Shown: in pieces, positions 9,275 through 18,241 of the stretch
Layout of the letters: every line of letters begins with the position of its first letter
Position numbering within the stretch: the stretch's first letter is position 1
DNA from: JAHRAW01 sp965262585
Lineage (GTDB): Bacteria > Pseudomonadota > Gammaproteobacteria > Arenicellales > Poriferihabitantaceae
Reading direction: 5' to 3'
Assembly (NCBI GenBank): GCA_965262585.1
Contig: OZ253546.1
Coordinates: 682,001 to 746,000 of the forward strand
Length of the DNA: 64,000 bases
The notes under the pieces: generated by a model
Database searches by the model: none
The model's input: only the letters and a program-made list of their open reading frames with translations
Told to the model about the DNA's origin: nothing
Program-made: the position numbers and the translations under genes

Positions 9275-10561
9275 TTATGATGCGACGGCTTGGGCTTCGG
9301 ATTTGGATTCGCGTTTCGCTTCGCGCTTGCGTTCAAACCACTTGGTTGCTTCTTCGTCCCAGCCGTCCATGCGCACATAGGAACTTTCGCGGGGATGGCT
9401 GATCATGTTGGGGTCTACATCGACGCCGATTCCTTCGAGGAAATTAACCAACCCGATGCGTTCGATCATTTCGCCACAGCGTTCGTGTTCGAGGCCGTTT
9501 TCGGCCCAGAAGTCGATGACTTCTTCGGCCAATTCAACGATGCGTTCGTAGTCTTCATCGGTGTCGAGTTTCATAAACGGCACCACCACGGTGCCCATCA
9601 AATCGCCGATTTTAAGCGTGCGTTTGCCGCCGATGAGAATGGTGACGCCTTTGTCGTCTCCCGGCGATAGCGATTTTGGCATGACATTGAGGCAGTGCAT
9701 GCACTTGACGCAGTTGCGGTTGTCGATTTCCAGTTTGTCGTCGTCGGTCAGCGTGAGGCATTTGGTCGGGCAGCGCGTAATTACATTGTCGATGACATGC
9801 TGGCGGCCCTTCGCGCCGATGTAGTTGGCAAATTCTTCGTGGTTGATTTTTATGTCGTCTCGCCAACTGCCGATGACCGCGAAGTCGGCGCGTTCGATGG
9901 AATTAGTGCAGTCGTTGGGGCAGCCGGATATTTTGAATTTGAATTTATACGGCAATGCCGGGCGGTGCACATCGTCGGTGAAATTGTTGACGAGTCTGCG
10001 GTGCAGGCGTTGTTCGTTGGTGCAAGATTGCTCGCATCTCGCCGCGCCTACGCAGGACATAGCGGTGCGCACGCATGGTCCGGCGCCGCCGAGGTCGAAG
10101 CCGTATTCGTTAATTTCGTCGAAGAAATGCTGGGTGTTTTCGGTGCTGGAACCGATGAACATGATGTTCCCGGTCTGGCCGTGGAAGGTTACCAAACCGG
10201 AACCCCACTTCTCCCAACTGTCGGCAAGTTGGCGCAGAATATCGGTGGTGTAGAAATTGCCCGCCGGTGGTTGCACCCGCAAGGTATGAAATTCTTTCGA
10301 ATCGGGAAACTGTTTGCCGACTTCGGAAAATCTTGGAATGATGCCGCCGCCGTAACCAAACACGCTGACCGTGCCGCCTTTCCAATAGCCCTTGCGGGTC
10401 TGGTAGGAATGCTCGAGTTGGCCAAGCAAATCGTTGGCGACGCCGTTGATGCGGGTGTCGGAATGCTCGTCTCGCAGGCGTTTGATGCCGGAAACGAAAC
10501 TTGGCCACGGGCCACTCTCCAATTCATCGAGCATGGGAGTTTGATGTTTTTGATCGCTCAT
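9275..10561 (-). CDS. dsrA: Reverse dissimilatory sulfite reductase alpha subunit
   Basis: I take the ATG at 10561 as the start, giving 428 residues; an in-frame GTG lies two codons upstream. Siroheme-cluster ligands are visible in CVGAARCEQSC and ISGCPNDC. A ferredoxin-like domain with NRNCVKCMHCLNVMPK follows near residue 290. The sequence is of the oxidative DsrA type. It is the first gene of the leftward cluster, and its upstream region is shared with the divergent cas6-like gene. The C-terminal tail is lysine- and glutamate-rich. The next gene is not dsrB but an SPFH gene. Confidence 0.96.
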   Translation of the reverse strand: MSDQKHQTPMLDELESGPWPSFVSGIKRLRDEHSDTRINGVANDLLGQLEHSYQTRKGYWKGGTVSVFGYGGGIIPRFSEVGKQFPDSKEFHTLRVQPPAGNFYTTDILRQLADSWEKWGSGLVTFHGQTGNIMFIGSSTENTQHFFDEINEYGFDLGGAGPCVRTAMSCVGAARCEQSCTNEQRLHRRLVNNFTDDVHRPALPYKFKFKISGCPNDCTNSIERADFAVIGSWRDDIKINHEEFANYIGAKGRQHVIDNVITRCPTKCLTLTDDDKLEIDNRNCVKCMHCLNVMPKSLSPGDDKGVTILIGGKRTLKIGDLMGTVVVPFMKLDTDEDYERIVELAEEVIDFWAENGLEHERCGEMIERIGLVNFLEGIGVDVDPNMISHPRESSYVRMDGWDEEATKWFERKREAKRESKSEAQAVAS

Positions 10562-10801
10562 GCGCACAATCCACTAATGTGTGTGCGGCGTATTGTAACG
10601 AGTTTGAGGGATACGCGCAGTGCCCAAAAAGAGTATTTCGGGGTGTGAAAAATATCCCAAATGGGATATACGCGCTATCCCGAAACGCCTGACCGGGCTG
10701 GCAGTTCGTGTGGCAGAATCATACTACTTGTTCAGTGTAATTCTGCGCAAGTATCTGTACGCTATGAACCTATTCGACACTCTCAAAACTTCGGCGCCGG
10801 G
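10562..10801. promoter_or_regulatory. dsrA / cas6-like divergent intergenic region with an 18-bp palindrome
   Basis: A near-perfect palindrome, ATATCCCAAATGGGATAT, lies at 10652-10669 (8-base arms, two-base centre), about 90 bases upstream of dsrA and 130 upstream of the cas6-like gene. It resembles a dimeric regulator site. No convincing -35/-10 pair could be fixed by eye in either direction, and I cannot name the regulator. Confidence 0.5.
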
Positions 10802-11512
10802 ATGATGCAGTGGAGTTCGACCACCGATGATGCGGATTTTGTGGTGCCGGACGATGTGGTGGACTTGTCGTTTCGCATGGCTTGCGCGCAACTGCCGGCG
10901 GATCATGCATGGGCGCTTTATTGCGCCATTGAAAGCGCGTTGCCGTGGTTGCGGGATGAACCCGGCGCGGCGATTCACAGCATTTTTGACGCCGCCTCCG
11001 GCAACGGCTGGGTGCGCCCCGCCGAGACTTCCGATACCTTGATGCAACTTTCTAAACGAACGCGCTTATACTTGCGCTTGCCTCGACACCGGGTCGCCGA
11101 TGCCTCGGCATTGAGCGGACAAACCCTCGATGTCGGCGGCTATCCCCTTACGGTTGGCGACGGTAAAGTCAGGCAGTTGTCGGCGTGGCATACGATCTTT
11201 GCCCGTTCCGTGGCGGTTGATTTAATGCCGGAATCGGCGAATGGCGGCGAAGCGGAATTTTCCCGGGCGGTCACCGATGGCCTTGCGGCGATGAATATCC
11301 ATCCGCCGAAATTGTTGTGCGGGCTTTCGCATTCCATTCTCGGAAACGGCGCAACGGTCAATGCGCGCAGCGTGATGCTGGCGGATCTCCAACTCGATGA
11401 ATCCATTCGCCTGCAGCAAAACGGATTGGGAAACCATCTGAAAATCGGCTGTGGTATCTTTCTGCCTCATAAAAGCATCGCCTCCCTGCTGGAAAGCACG
11501 GGCGGTGCTTGA
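10802..11512 (+). CDS. Stand-alone Cas6/Cmx6-like (type I-MYXAN) protein
   Basis: This protein of 236 residues matches, from recalled family patterns, the Cas6/Cmx6 group (TIGR02807). The recalled matches are an early LSFRMACAQLPADHAWALYCAIESALPWL block, LSKRTRLYLRLPRHRVADA near the middle, and a C-terminal glycine-rich loop (QQNGLGNHLKIGCGIFLPHK). Cas6 proteins are RAMP-fold nucleases that cut CRISPR repeat RNA. No repeat-spacer array or other cas gene is present here, so its substrate is open. The start at 10802 is chosen because homology begins after it; an ATG at 10661 would add an unlikely 47 residues. It probably heads a three-gene operon divergent from dsrA. Confidence 0.72.
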   Translation: MMQWSSTTDDADFVVPDDVVDLSFRMACAQLPADHAWALYCAIESALPWLRDEPGAAIHSIFDAASGNGWVRPAETSDTLMQLSKRTRLYLRLPRHRVADASALSGQTLDVGGYPLTVGDGKVRQLSAWHTIFARSVAVDLMPESANGGEAEFSRAVTDGLAAMNIHPPKLLCGLSHSILGNGATVNARSVMLADLQLDESIRLQQNGLGNHLKIGCGIFLPHKSIASLLESTGGA

Positions 11513-11547
11513 ATTTTCAATCATCCGTAACTTCGGAGGTTTGTGTT

Positions 11548-11799
11548 ATGCCCGGCCAAAAATCTGATACGCAACCTGATACGCAATCTGATACGCAATC
11601 CGAGAAACAAAAACTGATTGCGGAAATCATTGCGTTGCAAAAAAAGTTCATCCGCAAACAGCAAACATCCGGCGTGAGCGTGCAGGAATACTACCTGCCG
11701 GACGCCGGAGATGCTTTGAGCGGATACCATGAAGAACACGCAAAACTCGCCGCCCGGTTAGTTGATCTGGCGCATCAAGAACAGGGAACTTCGCGGTAG
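11548..11799 (+). CDS. Small protein of unknown function, Asp-Thr-Gln repeats at the N-terminus
   Basis: This 83-residue protein is not recognised. The ATG at 11548 has a good ribosome site (GGAGG about eight bases upstream). Residues 5-16 are a short DTQ repeat (SDTQPDTQSDTQ); the rest is a charged, probably helical hairpin with the central motif YYLPDAGDALSGYHEEHAKLA. It follows the cas6-like gene by 35 bases and precedes another unknown gene, so it is probably part of that operon. Confidence 0.65.
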   Translation: MPGQKSDTQPDTQSDTQSEKQKLIAEIIALQKKFIRKQQTSGVSVQEYYLPDAGDALSGYHEEHAKLAARLVDLAHQEQGTSR

Positions 11800-11815
11800 G
11801 CGTCCCGCGACCAAT

Positions 11816-12388
11816 ATGACGATGCGAAGCGCGCGAATTCGAACCGCATGGAAGAATAAAAGCCGCAAAGTTTCCGTCGAGGAACACGCGGTGGCGGTGG
11901 CGGCGGTGGCGTGGCGGGTGGCGTTGAACGCCGCCAAAAATCTGCATCAACAAGAGTTCGTTTATGCGCAAGACGCGCAACGCCTCGGGGTTATACGCGA
12001 GTATTTATATTTTTTTATTCACGCCGCCGACCGCCGTCTGGCAAAAGAATTTGACGACACCAAACGCGCTAGTTTCATCACCAAACTTTCCCATGAATGC
12101 CGCCGCCACTACACCGAAAACGAACGCGACCTCATCGCCGAAGGGTTGCCCCATGAACAATTTGTCGATGAATTAAACCGATGCATGGAACGCTACGCAG
12201 GCACCCGATTTGCCGAAGACGAACCCGGCTACGAAGCCTTCCGCGCCCTCGGCCTGCGCGTTCAAGATTGCATGGAACACGACCAAACCAATAAATGGGC
12301 GCAGGATCAAGTGCTGAATATCGACGGCCCCGAAGCATTCCGGGTTTTCAGCCGGGCACTTGCGGCTTTGAATAAATCGGCTGGGTAG
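11816..12388 (+). CDS. Unknown protein, helical
   Basis: This protein of about 190 residues is not recognised. The N-terminus is basic and the rest looks alpha-helical, with motifs FFIHAADRRLAKEFDDTKRASF and CRRHYTENERDLI. There is no signal peptide or membrane segment. I take the ATG at 11816 as the start because the earlier ATG at 11762 would lie inside the previous gene; an ATG at 11822 is also possible. It lies 16 bases after the preceding small gene, and the three-gene order with cas6/cmx6 suggests a shared function. Confidence 0.6.
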   Translation: MTMRSARIRTAWKNKSRKVSVEEHAVAVAAVAWRVALNAAKNLHQQEFVYAQDAQRLGVIREYLYFFIHAADRRLAKEFDDTKRASFITKLSHECRRHYTENERDLIAEGLPHEQFVDELNRCMERYAGTRFAEDEPGYEAFRALGLRVQDCMEHDQTNKWAQDQVLNIDGPEAFRVFSRALAALNKSAG

Positions 12389-12523
12389 ATTAAATGAACG
12401 GGTTGCGTTGCGCTAGGCGCGGGGTGGTTTTGTGGGTGACGGGTCGTCGTGCCTGTCCTTAATGCGGCTAACTGTTGAAGGCGCTTACGGCCTATCATTA
12501 CATGACACACATTGGACGACATT

Positions 12524-13696
12524 ATGAAAGAACAACAAGCCATTCCATTTTTCGATTTGGCATTTCGCCCTTTCTTTTCCCTTGGAGCCTTGTTTGGCGG
12601 ACTGGCGCTGTTGTTGTGGGGGTTGATCTTCTCAGGCCACCTGACCATCAACCTGTATGGCGGCAGCTATTTTTGGCATGTACACGAAATGCTGTTTGGC
12701 TTTGTTGCTGCCATCATCTCCGGTTTTTTGTTGACTGCAGTGCAAACCTGGACCGGACAACGGAGTGTTCATGGCATCGCTTTGCTTATGCTGGTAGCGG
12801 TATGGCTATCGGGCCGACTCGCGATGTTGTTTCCCGGCCTCATGGGCGATTTCGCCAGCGCGGTCGTTGATCTTGGTTTTATACCACTGGTGGCGTTTTT
12901 TCTTGCGCGTCCCATCATCAAAACAAAACAGAAGCGAAATTTTTTCCTGCCGCTTTTCCTGTTCCTGTTCGCACTGCCTAACCTGTTGATGCACATGTCG
13001 GTTGCCGGGCTGGCTTCCATTCAGATACAACCATCGATGTATGCCGCGGTGATGCTGGTCACTTTGCTGATGTCATTAATGGCAGGCCGGGTCGTCCCCA
13101 TGTTCACCGCAAATGGCACCCACACAGAAAAAGTGCTGCCCATGATGTGGCTGGAGATAGCGGCAAATGGCAGTGTGCTGTTATTGGCGCTGGGCTACCT
13201 CGCGCATCCATTTTTTACGCTACCGGACAAGGTCAATGCGGGGTTGTTTCTGTTGGCTGGCATGCTTCAGATGATCCGCTGCCTGCGCTGGAAGCCGTGG
13301 ATTACGCTGAGTGTTCCGCTATTGTGGTCCCTGCATGGCGCATTGTTTTTCATCTGGCTCGGTTTGATTGTCATCGGCCTTGGCTATGCTGGCGCTGTGC
13401 CGCTCAGCCATGCGTGGCACCTGCTGACTGTCGGTGGTATGGGTGGCCTGATTCTGGCGATGATTTCCCGCATCATCCTGGGGCACACTGGCCGGCCACT
13501 GACGCCGCCAAGAATCATGAATCTCGCGTTTCTCATACTGATGTCAGGTGCGCTCATCCGGGCCTTCGGCCCATGGCTAATGCCGGATCACTACCTGATA
13601 CTCATAGATGCGAGCATCCTGTGCTGGCTGGTCGCTTTTGCTATTTTCCTATTTATCTACACCCCGATGATCAGGGCCGGACCGGCGCGACCATAG
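12524..13696 (+). CDS. nnrS: NnrS family heme-copper membrane protein
   Basis: This 390-residue protein has about twelve hydrophobic segments. The N-terminal block FDLAFRPFFSLGALFGGLALLLWG and the YFWHVHEMLFGFVAAIISGFLLTAVQTWTG stretch, rich in conserved histidines, are typical of NnrS. Family members are linked to nitric oxide stress and denitrification. The start ATG at 12524 lies within ACATTATGAAAG; an ATG four codons earlier is possible. No denitrification enzyme lies nearby, so its role here is probably NO tolerance. Confidence 0.88.
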   Translation: MKEQQAIPFFDLAFRPFFSLGALFGGLALLLWGLIFSGHLTINLYGGSYFWHVHEMLFGFVAAIISGFLLTAVQTWTGQRSVHGIALLMLVAVWLSGRLAMLFPGLMGDFASAVVDLGFIPLVAFFLARPIIKTKQKRNFFLPLFLFLFALPNLLMHMSVAGLASIQIQPSMYAAVMLVTLLMSLMAGRVVPMFTANGTHTEKVLPMMWLEIAANGSVLLLALGYLAHPFFTLPDKVNAGLFLLAGMLQMIRCLRWKPWITLSVPLLWSLHGALFFIWLGLIVIGLGYAGAVPLSHAWHLLTVGGMGGLILAMISRIILGHTGRPLTPPRIMNLAFLILMSGALIRAFGPWLMPDHYLILIDASILCWLVAFAIFLFIYTPMIRAGPARP

Positions 13697-13718
13697 CGGT
13701 CAGGGTTGGGGTTCGGGT

Positions 13719-13919
13719 TTATTTTGATTCTTGCCAGTTTTTTGCGTGGTCGGTGGTTTTATTTTTGCCGTCTTTATAGCCTGCTTGGTAGGGTTCGGTG
13801 AGGCGTTGCTCTTCTACTTGTGGGGTGCCGAGGAAGGCGCTGGCCCATCCGACTACATAATCGGCGGCGACTCCGCGTTTTTGTAGGTCGGCGATGGTTT
13901 CGTAGTATTGTTGATTCAT
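13719..13919 (-). CDS. Small conserved-looking protein of unknown function
   Basis: This 66-residue soluble protein has the pattern YYETIADLQKRGVAADYVVGWASAFLG followed by YQAGYKDGKNK. It is leftward, 23 bases past the nnrS stop, and 19 bases downstream of the cupin gene, with which it may be co-transcribed. I have the impression of similar small proteins in other sulfur oxidisers but cannot name a family. Confidence 0.6.
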   Translation of the reverse strand: MNQQYYETIADLQKRGVAADYVVGWASAFLGTPQVEEQRLTEPYQAGYKDGKNKTTDHAKNWQESK

Positions 13920-13938
13920 TGGTGGCTTGGGAATAAAT

Positions 13939-14226
13939 TTATGTCGCGCAATAGTGTCGTTCTATTGCTTCAATGATTTTCCAGGTGCATCGTGCGCCGG
14001 GCATGAACGTTACCAGATCGCCGGGGTTGATTACAACGGCTTCGTCTGCTTCGCCGGACGCTATCGGAGTAATCTCTGCGCGACCGGCGATGATGTAGGT
14101 GGTTTCGGTGTGTTGGTACGATCTTTCTTCAACGGACACCGCATCGTTGCAAACCGGCCAGTCTTCCACCCCCAGCACTTCCAGTTTCATCGGTGACGGG
14201 TCGTGTTCAATGAGAACGCTGTTCAT
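13939..14226 (-). CDS. Small cupin-domain protein (DUF861/COG3450-like)
   Basis: This 95-residue single cupin barrel has YIIAGRAEITP, VVINPGDLVTFMPGARCTWKI and a closing YCAT. The VxPGDxVxFPxG-type core is typical of the EutQ/COG3450 group. The substrate is unknown. It lies seven bases downstream of ggt on the same strand and is probably co-transcribed with it. Confidence 0.75.
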   Translation of the reverse strand: MNSVLIEHDPSPMKLEVLGVEDWPVCNDAVSVEERSYQHTETTYIIAGRAEITPIASGEADEAVVINPGDLVTFMPGARCTWKIIEAIERHYCAT

Positions 14227-14233
14227 GCGTGGG

Positions 14234-15994
14234 CTATTTCAACACCATCGCCGCACCGCCGCCACGGCGGTCGGATGCGGCGGTGGTTTTGCCGTTGGTG
14301 GCGCGGATTACTATGTGCATATTGCCCCAGGTTCGCTCTACGGCTTTCATTGTGTGGCCGCGAAGGGATAATTCGGCGATGCTCTGTTCCGACAATGCGT
14401 CGGGTTCAAACTGAATGGAGTCGGGTAGGTATTGATGATGAAAGCGCGGCAGGTTGACGATTTCCCCGGCGTCGCCGCCGCGATGAAATTCCAACGCCGC
14501 CAGTAATAGCATGGAAATGATGCGACTGCCGCCGGGCGTGCCGAGCACCGCAACGCGCTCGCCGAATTCGAGGAAGGACGGGCTCATGCTGGAGAGCATG
14601 CGCTTGCCGCCGGCGATGGCGTTGGCATCGGCACCGACCAATCCGTAGACGTTGGGCGCGCCGGGTTTGGCGGAAAAATCGTCCATCTCATTGTTTAACA
14701 ACACGCCGGTTCCGGGCGGCACAAGCCCCGAGCCGAACGGGTAATTCACCGACAAGGTCGCCGCCACGCGGTTGCCGGCGGCGTCGATGACGGAAAAATG
14801 GGTGGTGTCGGTGCCTTCACTTGCTTGTTTATTTGATGCCGCCGCTCGCGCTTTTGCGGTGGGCGCAAGTCGCTCGCTGGGCGTGGCGTGGTCGAGGCGA
14901 ATGGATTGCCGTTGTCCGGCGGCATAATGCGGGGAGAGAATCATCGCCGAAGGCACTTCGACAAAATCGGCGTCTCCCATATACTCGGCGCGGTCGCGGT
15001 AGGCACGGCGCATGGCTTCCACCGCAAGGTGAACGAAGTCGGGGTTATAAGTTGATTCAGACGCAGATTCAGGTGTCGATTCAGCGAAAGCATCCACTTC
15101 ATACTCGGCCAGAATGTTAAGGGCTAACGCCATTACCAGCCCGCCGGAGGACGGCAACGCCGCCGAGGTTATTTTCATGCCTTTGTAATGCGCCACCACC
15201 GGTTCGCGCACCTCGACTTGATAGGCCGCCAGATCCTCCAGCGTCCAAATGCCACCGGCGGCGCGCACTCCGTCCACCAGTTTCAACGCCACTTTGCCGC
15301 CATAAAAACCGTCATGCCCGGCGGATGCGATGGCCTTCAGCGTGGCAGCGAGGTCGTGCTGCACAATCCGCGCATTCTCCGCCGGTGGTTCGCCATCGAT
15401 GAGGAAAATAGCGGCGGCGGACGGCGACGCCGCGAGTGCGTCCCGGCGAAACTTGGCGCGCCGGTGGTAGGGTTCATCCACTAAAAAACCTTCTTCCGCG
15501 AGTCGAATCGCCGGCTCCAGCGACACCGACAGCGGCAGTTCCCCAAAATTTTCCGCAAGCCACACCAACGCCGCCGGCGCGCCGGGGATAGCGGCAGCGA
15601 GGGCGCCGTCGATGGCTAGATTTTTGATTACTTCGCCGGTGTCGTCGAGGTACATGTCGCGGGTTGCCGACAAGGGTGCTTTTTCCCGTCCGTCCAGCAT
15701 TAGGTCGGTATTATTTTCGGCATCGTGCAGCAACCAAAATCCGCCGCCGCCCAACCCGGAACCGGCTGGCTCCACCACCGCCAGCGCGGCGCTCACCGCC
15801 ACCGCCGCATCGAATGCATTGCCACCGCGTTTGAGCATTTCGACACCGGCTTTGGTTGCCAACGGATGGGCCGATGCCACTCCCGCCGGGCCGGGGTCGC
15901 GGATGAACCATATCAGCAGCAATCCGAGCACGACTACCAGTGCCACCGCCGCGCCCGAGAAAATCGCGTTGCGTTTGGTTATCTTCACTATCAT
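14234..15994 (-). CDS. ggt: Gamma-glutamyltransferase
   Basis: This 586-residue Ntn-hydrolase precursor removes or transfers the gamma-glutamyl group of glutathione in the periplasm. An N-terminal membrane anchor or signal spans about residues 11-31. The autoprocessing and catalytic threonine is in TDTTHFSVIDAAGNRVA (near residue 390), followed by the small-subunit motifs NNEMDDFS and RMLSSMSPSF. The length matches the family. It pairs functionally with 5-oxoprolinase and GshB encoded elsewhere in the window. Confidence 0.93.
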   Translation of the reverse strand: MIVKITKRNAIFSGAAVALVVVLGLLLIWFIRDPGPAGVASAHPLATKAGVEMLKRGGNAFDAAVAVSAALAVVEPAGSGLGGGGFWLLHDAENNTDLMLDGREKAPLSATRDMYLDDTGEVIKNLAIDGALAAAIPGAPAALVWLAENFGELPLSVSLEPAIRLAEEGFLVDEPYHRRAKFRRDALAASPSAAAIFLIDGEPPAENARIVQHDLAATLKAIASAGHDGFYGGKVALKLVDGVRAAGGIWTLEDLAAYQVEVREPVVAHYKGMKITSAALPSSGGLVMALALNILAEYEVDAFAESTPESASESTYNPDFVHLAVEAMRRAYRDRAEYMGDADFVEVPSAMILSPHYAAGQRQSIRLDHATPSERLAPTAKARAAASNKQASEGTDTTHFSVIDAAGNRVAATLSVNYPFGSGLVPPGTGVLLNNEMDDFSAKPGAPNVYGLVGADANAIAGGKRMLSSMSPSFLEFGERVAVLGTPGGSRIISMLLLAALEFHRGGDAGEIVNLPRFHHQYLPDSIQFEPDALSEQSIAELSLRGHTMKAVERTWGNMHIVIRATNGKTTAASDRRGGGAAMVLK

Positions 15995-16042
15995 CGCCGC
16001 ATCACTTTATATTCGCCGCTTGCGTTGGCTATCGGTGCGGAT

Positions 16043-16600
16043 TTACTCCGGCGGTGAAGCATTGATGAACGTGCCACGGTAAAACTTCAACTCGGCGATG
16101 GATTCGCGAATATCATCCAACGCCCGGTGGGTATTATTTTTCTTAAACCCGCTCAGCAGTTCGGGTCGCCAGCGCGTCACCAGTTCTTTGATGGAACTGA
16201 CATCGAGGTTGCGGTAATGCAGATACGCTTCGAGTTTGGGCATATACGCGGCGAGGAATCGCCGGTCTTGGCAAATGGAATTCCCGCACAGGGGCGAATG
16301 GTTGCCGGAAACATGCCGGGCGATAAACTTCAGGGTGATGCGCTCGGCTTCGGCCTCGTCGATTTCGGACTCGCGGACGCGATTCACCAGCCCGCTTTCG
16401 GTGTGAGTGCGCGTGTTCCACTCGTCCATCGCCGCAAGCCGCGTGAGGGGTTGGCGGACGGCCATCACCGGGCCTTCTTCGATAACCTTGAGGTGGGAGT
16501 CGGTGATGATTGTGGCGATCTCAATGATGCGGTCGTGGCGCGGCGAAAGGCCGGTCATTTCGAGGTCGATCCAAACCAAGTTGTGGCGGTGTTTAGACAT
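16043..16600 (-). CDS. orn: Oligoribonuclease
   Basis: This 185-residue DEDDh 3'-5' exonuclease degrades two- to five-base RNA fragments and pGpG. Motifs visible are WIDLEMTGL (exo I), the GNSICQDRRFL region (exo II) and the late HRALDDIRESI (exo III). The ATG at 16600 gives the normal MSKHRHNLVWIDLEMTG start; the upstream ATG adds 14 unlikely residues. Confidence 0.95.
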   Translation of the reverse strand: MSKHRHNLVWIDLEMTGLSPRHDRIIEIATIITDSHLKVIEEGPVMAVRQPLTRLAAMDEWNTRTHTESGLVNRVRESEIDEAEAERITLKFIARHVSGNHSPLCGNSICQDRRFLAAYMPKLEAYLHYRNLDVSSIKELVTRWRPELLSGFKKNNTHRALDDIRESIAELKFYRGTFINASPPE

Positions 16601-16659
16601 GCGGGGATTATAGGGGTAACTGCGCAAGCGTGGGTGCTGCATTATGCATTTATGGGCAA

Positions 16660-17409
16660 CTAATCACATAATTGATTGGCCGCCGCCAACAGCGCGACCG
16701 CGGCGGTTTCGGTGCGCAATACTTGTGCGCCGAGGGCGATGCCCTGCACGCCGCACCGCGCCAGCCGTGCCGACTCGGCGTCGCTGAAGCCGCCTTCGGG
16801 GCCCACCAGTAGAACGATTTGTGGCGTGGATTGCAGCGCGGATTGCAGCGCGCCGTGGTCGAGTTCGGCCATCGACCGGCCATCGCGGTCGCCGAATAGC
16901 ATCCGGGCGGCGGCGTGGGTTTTCAGCAGAGTGGCAAGGTCGGTCTGTTCGTCAATGAGCGGAAAATGACACTGCCGACACTGCTTGCATGCGCTGCGGA
17001 TGATGCGTTGCCATCGGTCGCGCATTCGCGGCTGAAACCCGACTACGCTATGCTCACAGCGCAGCGGGATGAAGCGATTCATACCGAGTTGGGTGGCCAT
17101 GTCCAGCATCACCGACTGGCTTTCGCTCTTGGGCAAAGCCGCGGCCAGCACCCGTTCCACCGCCGCCGGCTGAATGCTCTCGCGCTTCTCGATGACCAGT
17201 TCCAGAGTCAGCGGTCGCGCCACAAAAGATACCAGTTGGCAACTGGCGAGGGTGCCGTTTCCGTCTGTCAGGTGCACCGTATCGCCCTTGCCAAGCCGCC
17301 GTGCGCGGAATATGTGAACGGCCTCTTGGTCGGTGACCTGCGCCCGTCCGCCGGGTTGATTCAGGTCGGGATGATAGAACAAGGGCGGCAGCGGTTTCGG
17401 TGCGTTCAT
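16660..17409 (-). CDS. rsmE: 16S rRNA (uracil-1498-N3)-methyltransferase
   Basis: This 249-residue SPOUT methyltransferase has an N-terminal PUA-like part and the C-terminal knot motifs LLVGPEGGFSDAES and LGAQVLRTETAAVAL. It modifies the 30S decoding region. Its ATG overlaps the rsmJ stop by four bases (ATGA), so the two rRNA methylases form a coupled pair. Confidence 0.95.
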   Translation of the reverse strand: MNAPKPLPPLFYHPDLNQPGGRAQVTDQEAVHIFRARRLGKGDTVHLTDGNGTLASCQLVSFVARPLTLELVIEKRESIQPAAVERVLAAALPKSESQSVMLDMATQLGMNRFIPLRCEHSVVGFQPRMRDRWQRIIRSACKQCRQCHFPLIDEQTDLATLLKTHAAARMLFGDRDGRSMAELDHGALQSALQSTPQIVLLVGPEGGFSDAESARLARCGVQGIALGAQVLRTETAAVALLAAANQLCD

Positions 17410-18176
17410 TTTTTTGTTGGCGGGTGTGTGGGTTGATGCGTGGGTCGATAAATGTCAAAACGCACCAGTTTGCCGCCGACCTCGCCCACCCGCCCCGGTG
17501 CCAGTGGCTGCGCACGGCGCGGGCGTTTGACCACTACTCGCTGTGTGGCGCGGGACATCGCCTGCTCGAACAACGGCCCGCAGTCGCCCGCCGGCCCGGC
17601 AAGCATTCGCAACAACGCCAACGGTTTTTTCGCCGCCGCCGACTTCGACTGCGGCGGATACATCGGGTCGAGGTACACCACATCCGGCGGCGATTCCAAC
17701 TCGCGCAAGTATGCGATGCTGTCGCCATAAACGATGGCGAGTTGGGCTTTCAGTTGCGCGTCACGGCAAGCGTCGTGGGCGTCCGCCAATAAAGCGGCGA
17801 CCACCGGATTGACCTCCACCGCAGTCACCGTCATCCCACGCCGCACCAGATGAACCGCATCCGCACCCCATCCGGCGGTGGCATCCACCACCGTCCGCGC
17901 CCGGCCACCAACCGCCTTCCATAACAAATCCGGGCCGGCATGAGTGCGCACTCGGTCGAAGTCGATACGCAACGGTGCCTTCGGCAAAGCATTACCGCGC
18001 AACACCAAGCGGTGGCAATCCGCATCCCCCTCCCATTCGACCTGAAAGTCCGCCGGATGCCCCTCATCCCCATCCACCAACGCCACCCCAAGTTGCATTG
18101 CCAACCGCCGACACAAAGCATCACACCGAGGGTTATAACGCACCGACACCGGGCTTTTTTGTGATTGAGTTTTCAT
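17406..18176 (-). CDS. rsmJ: 16S rRNA (guanine-1516-N2)-methyltransferase
   Basis: This 256-residue Rossmann-fold methyltransferase has motif I VVDATAGWGADAVHLVRRG, the AdoMet acidic loop VTAVEVNPVVAALL and the catalytic DPMYPP. It is the first gene of the rsmJ-rsmE pair. The upstream region is repeat-rich with no other gene. Confidence 0.93.
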   Translation of the reverse strand: MKTQSQKSPVSVRYNPRCDALCRRLAMQLGVALVDGDEGHPADFQVEWEGDADCHRLVLRGNALPKAPLRIDFDRVRTHAGPDLLWKAVGGRARTVVDATAGWGADAVHLVRRGMTVTAVEVNPVVAALLADAHDACRDAQLKAQLAIVYGDSIAYLRELESPPDVVYLDPMYPPQSKSAAAKKPLALLRMLAGPAGDCGPLFEQAMSRATQRVVVKRPRRAQPLAPGRVGEVGGKLVRFDIYRPTHQPTHPPTKK

Positions 18177-18241
18177 TTGTGAGGCTCAGATGCATATTGC
18201 ACTGTCGATTGAGGGTTGGCAATACAACACCGTCGTTCTAT

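Noticed and set aside
9695..10648. 317-residue rightward open frame opposite dsrA
   Set aside because: Antisense to a certain gene in GC-rich DNA; no recognisable motif or ribosome site.
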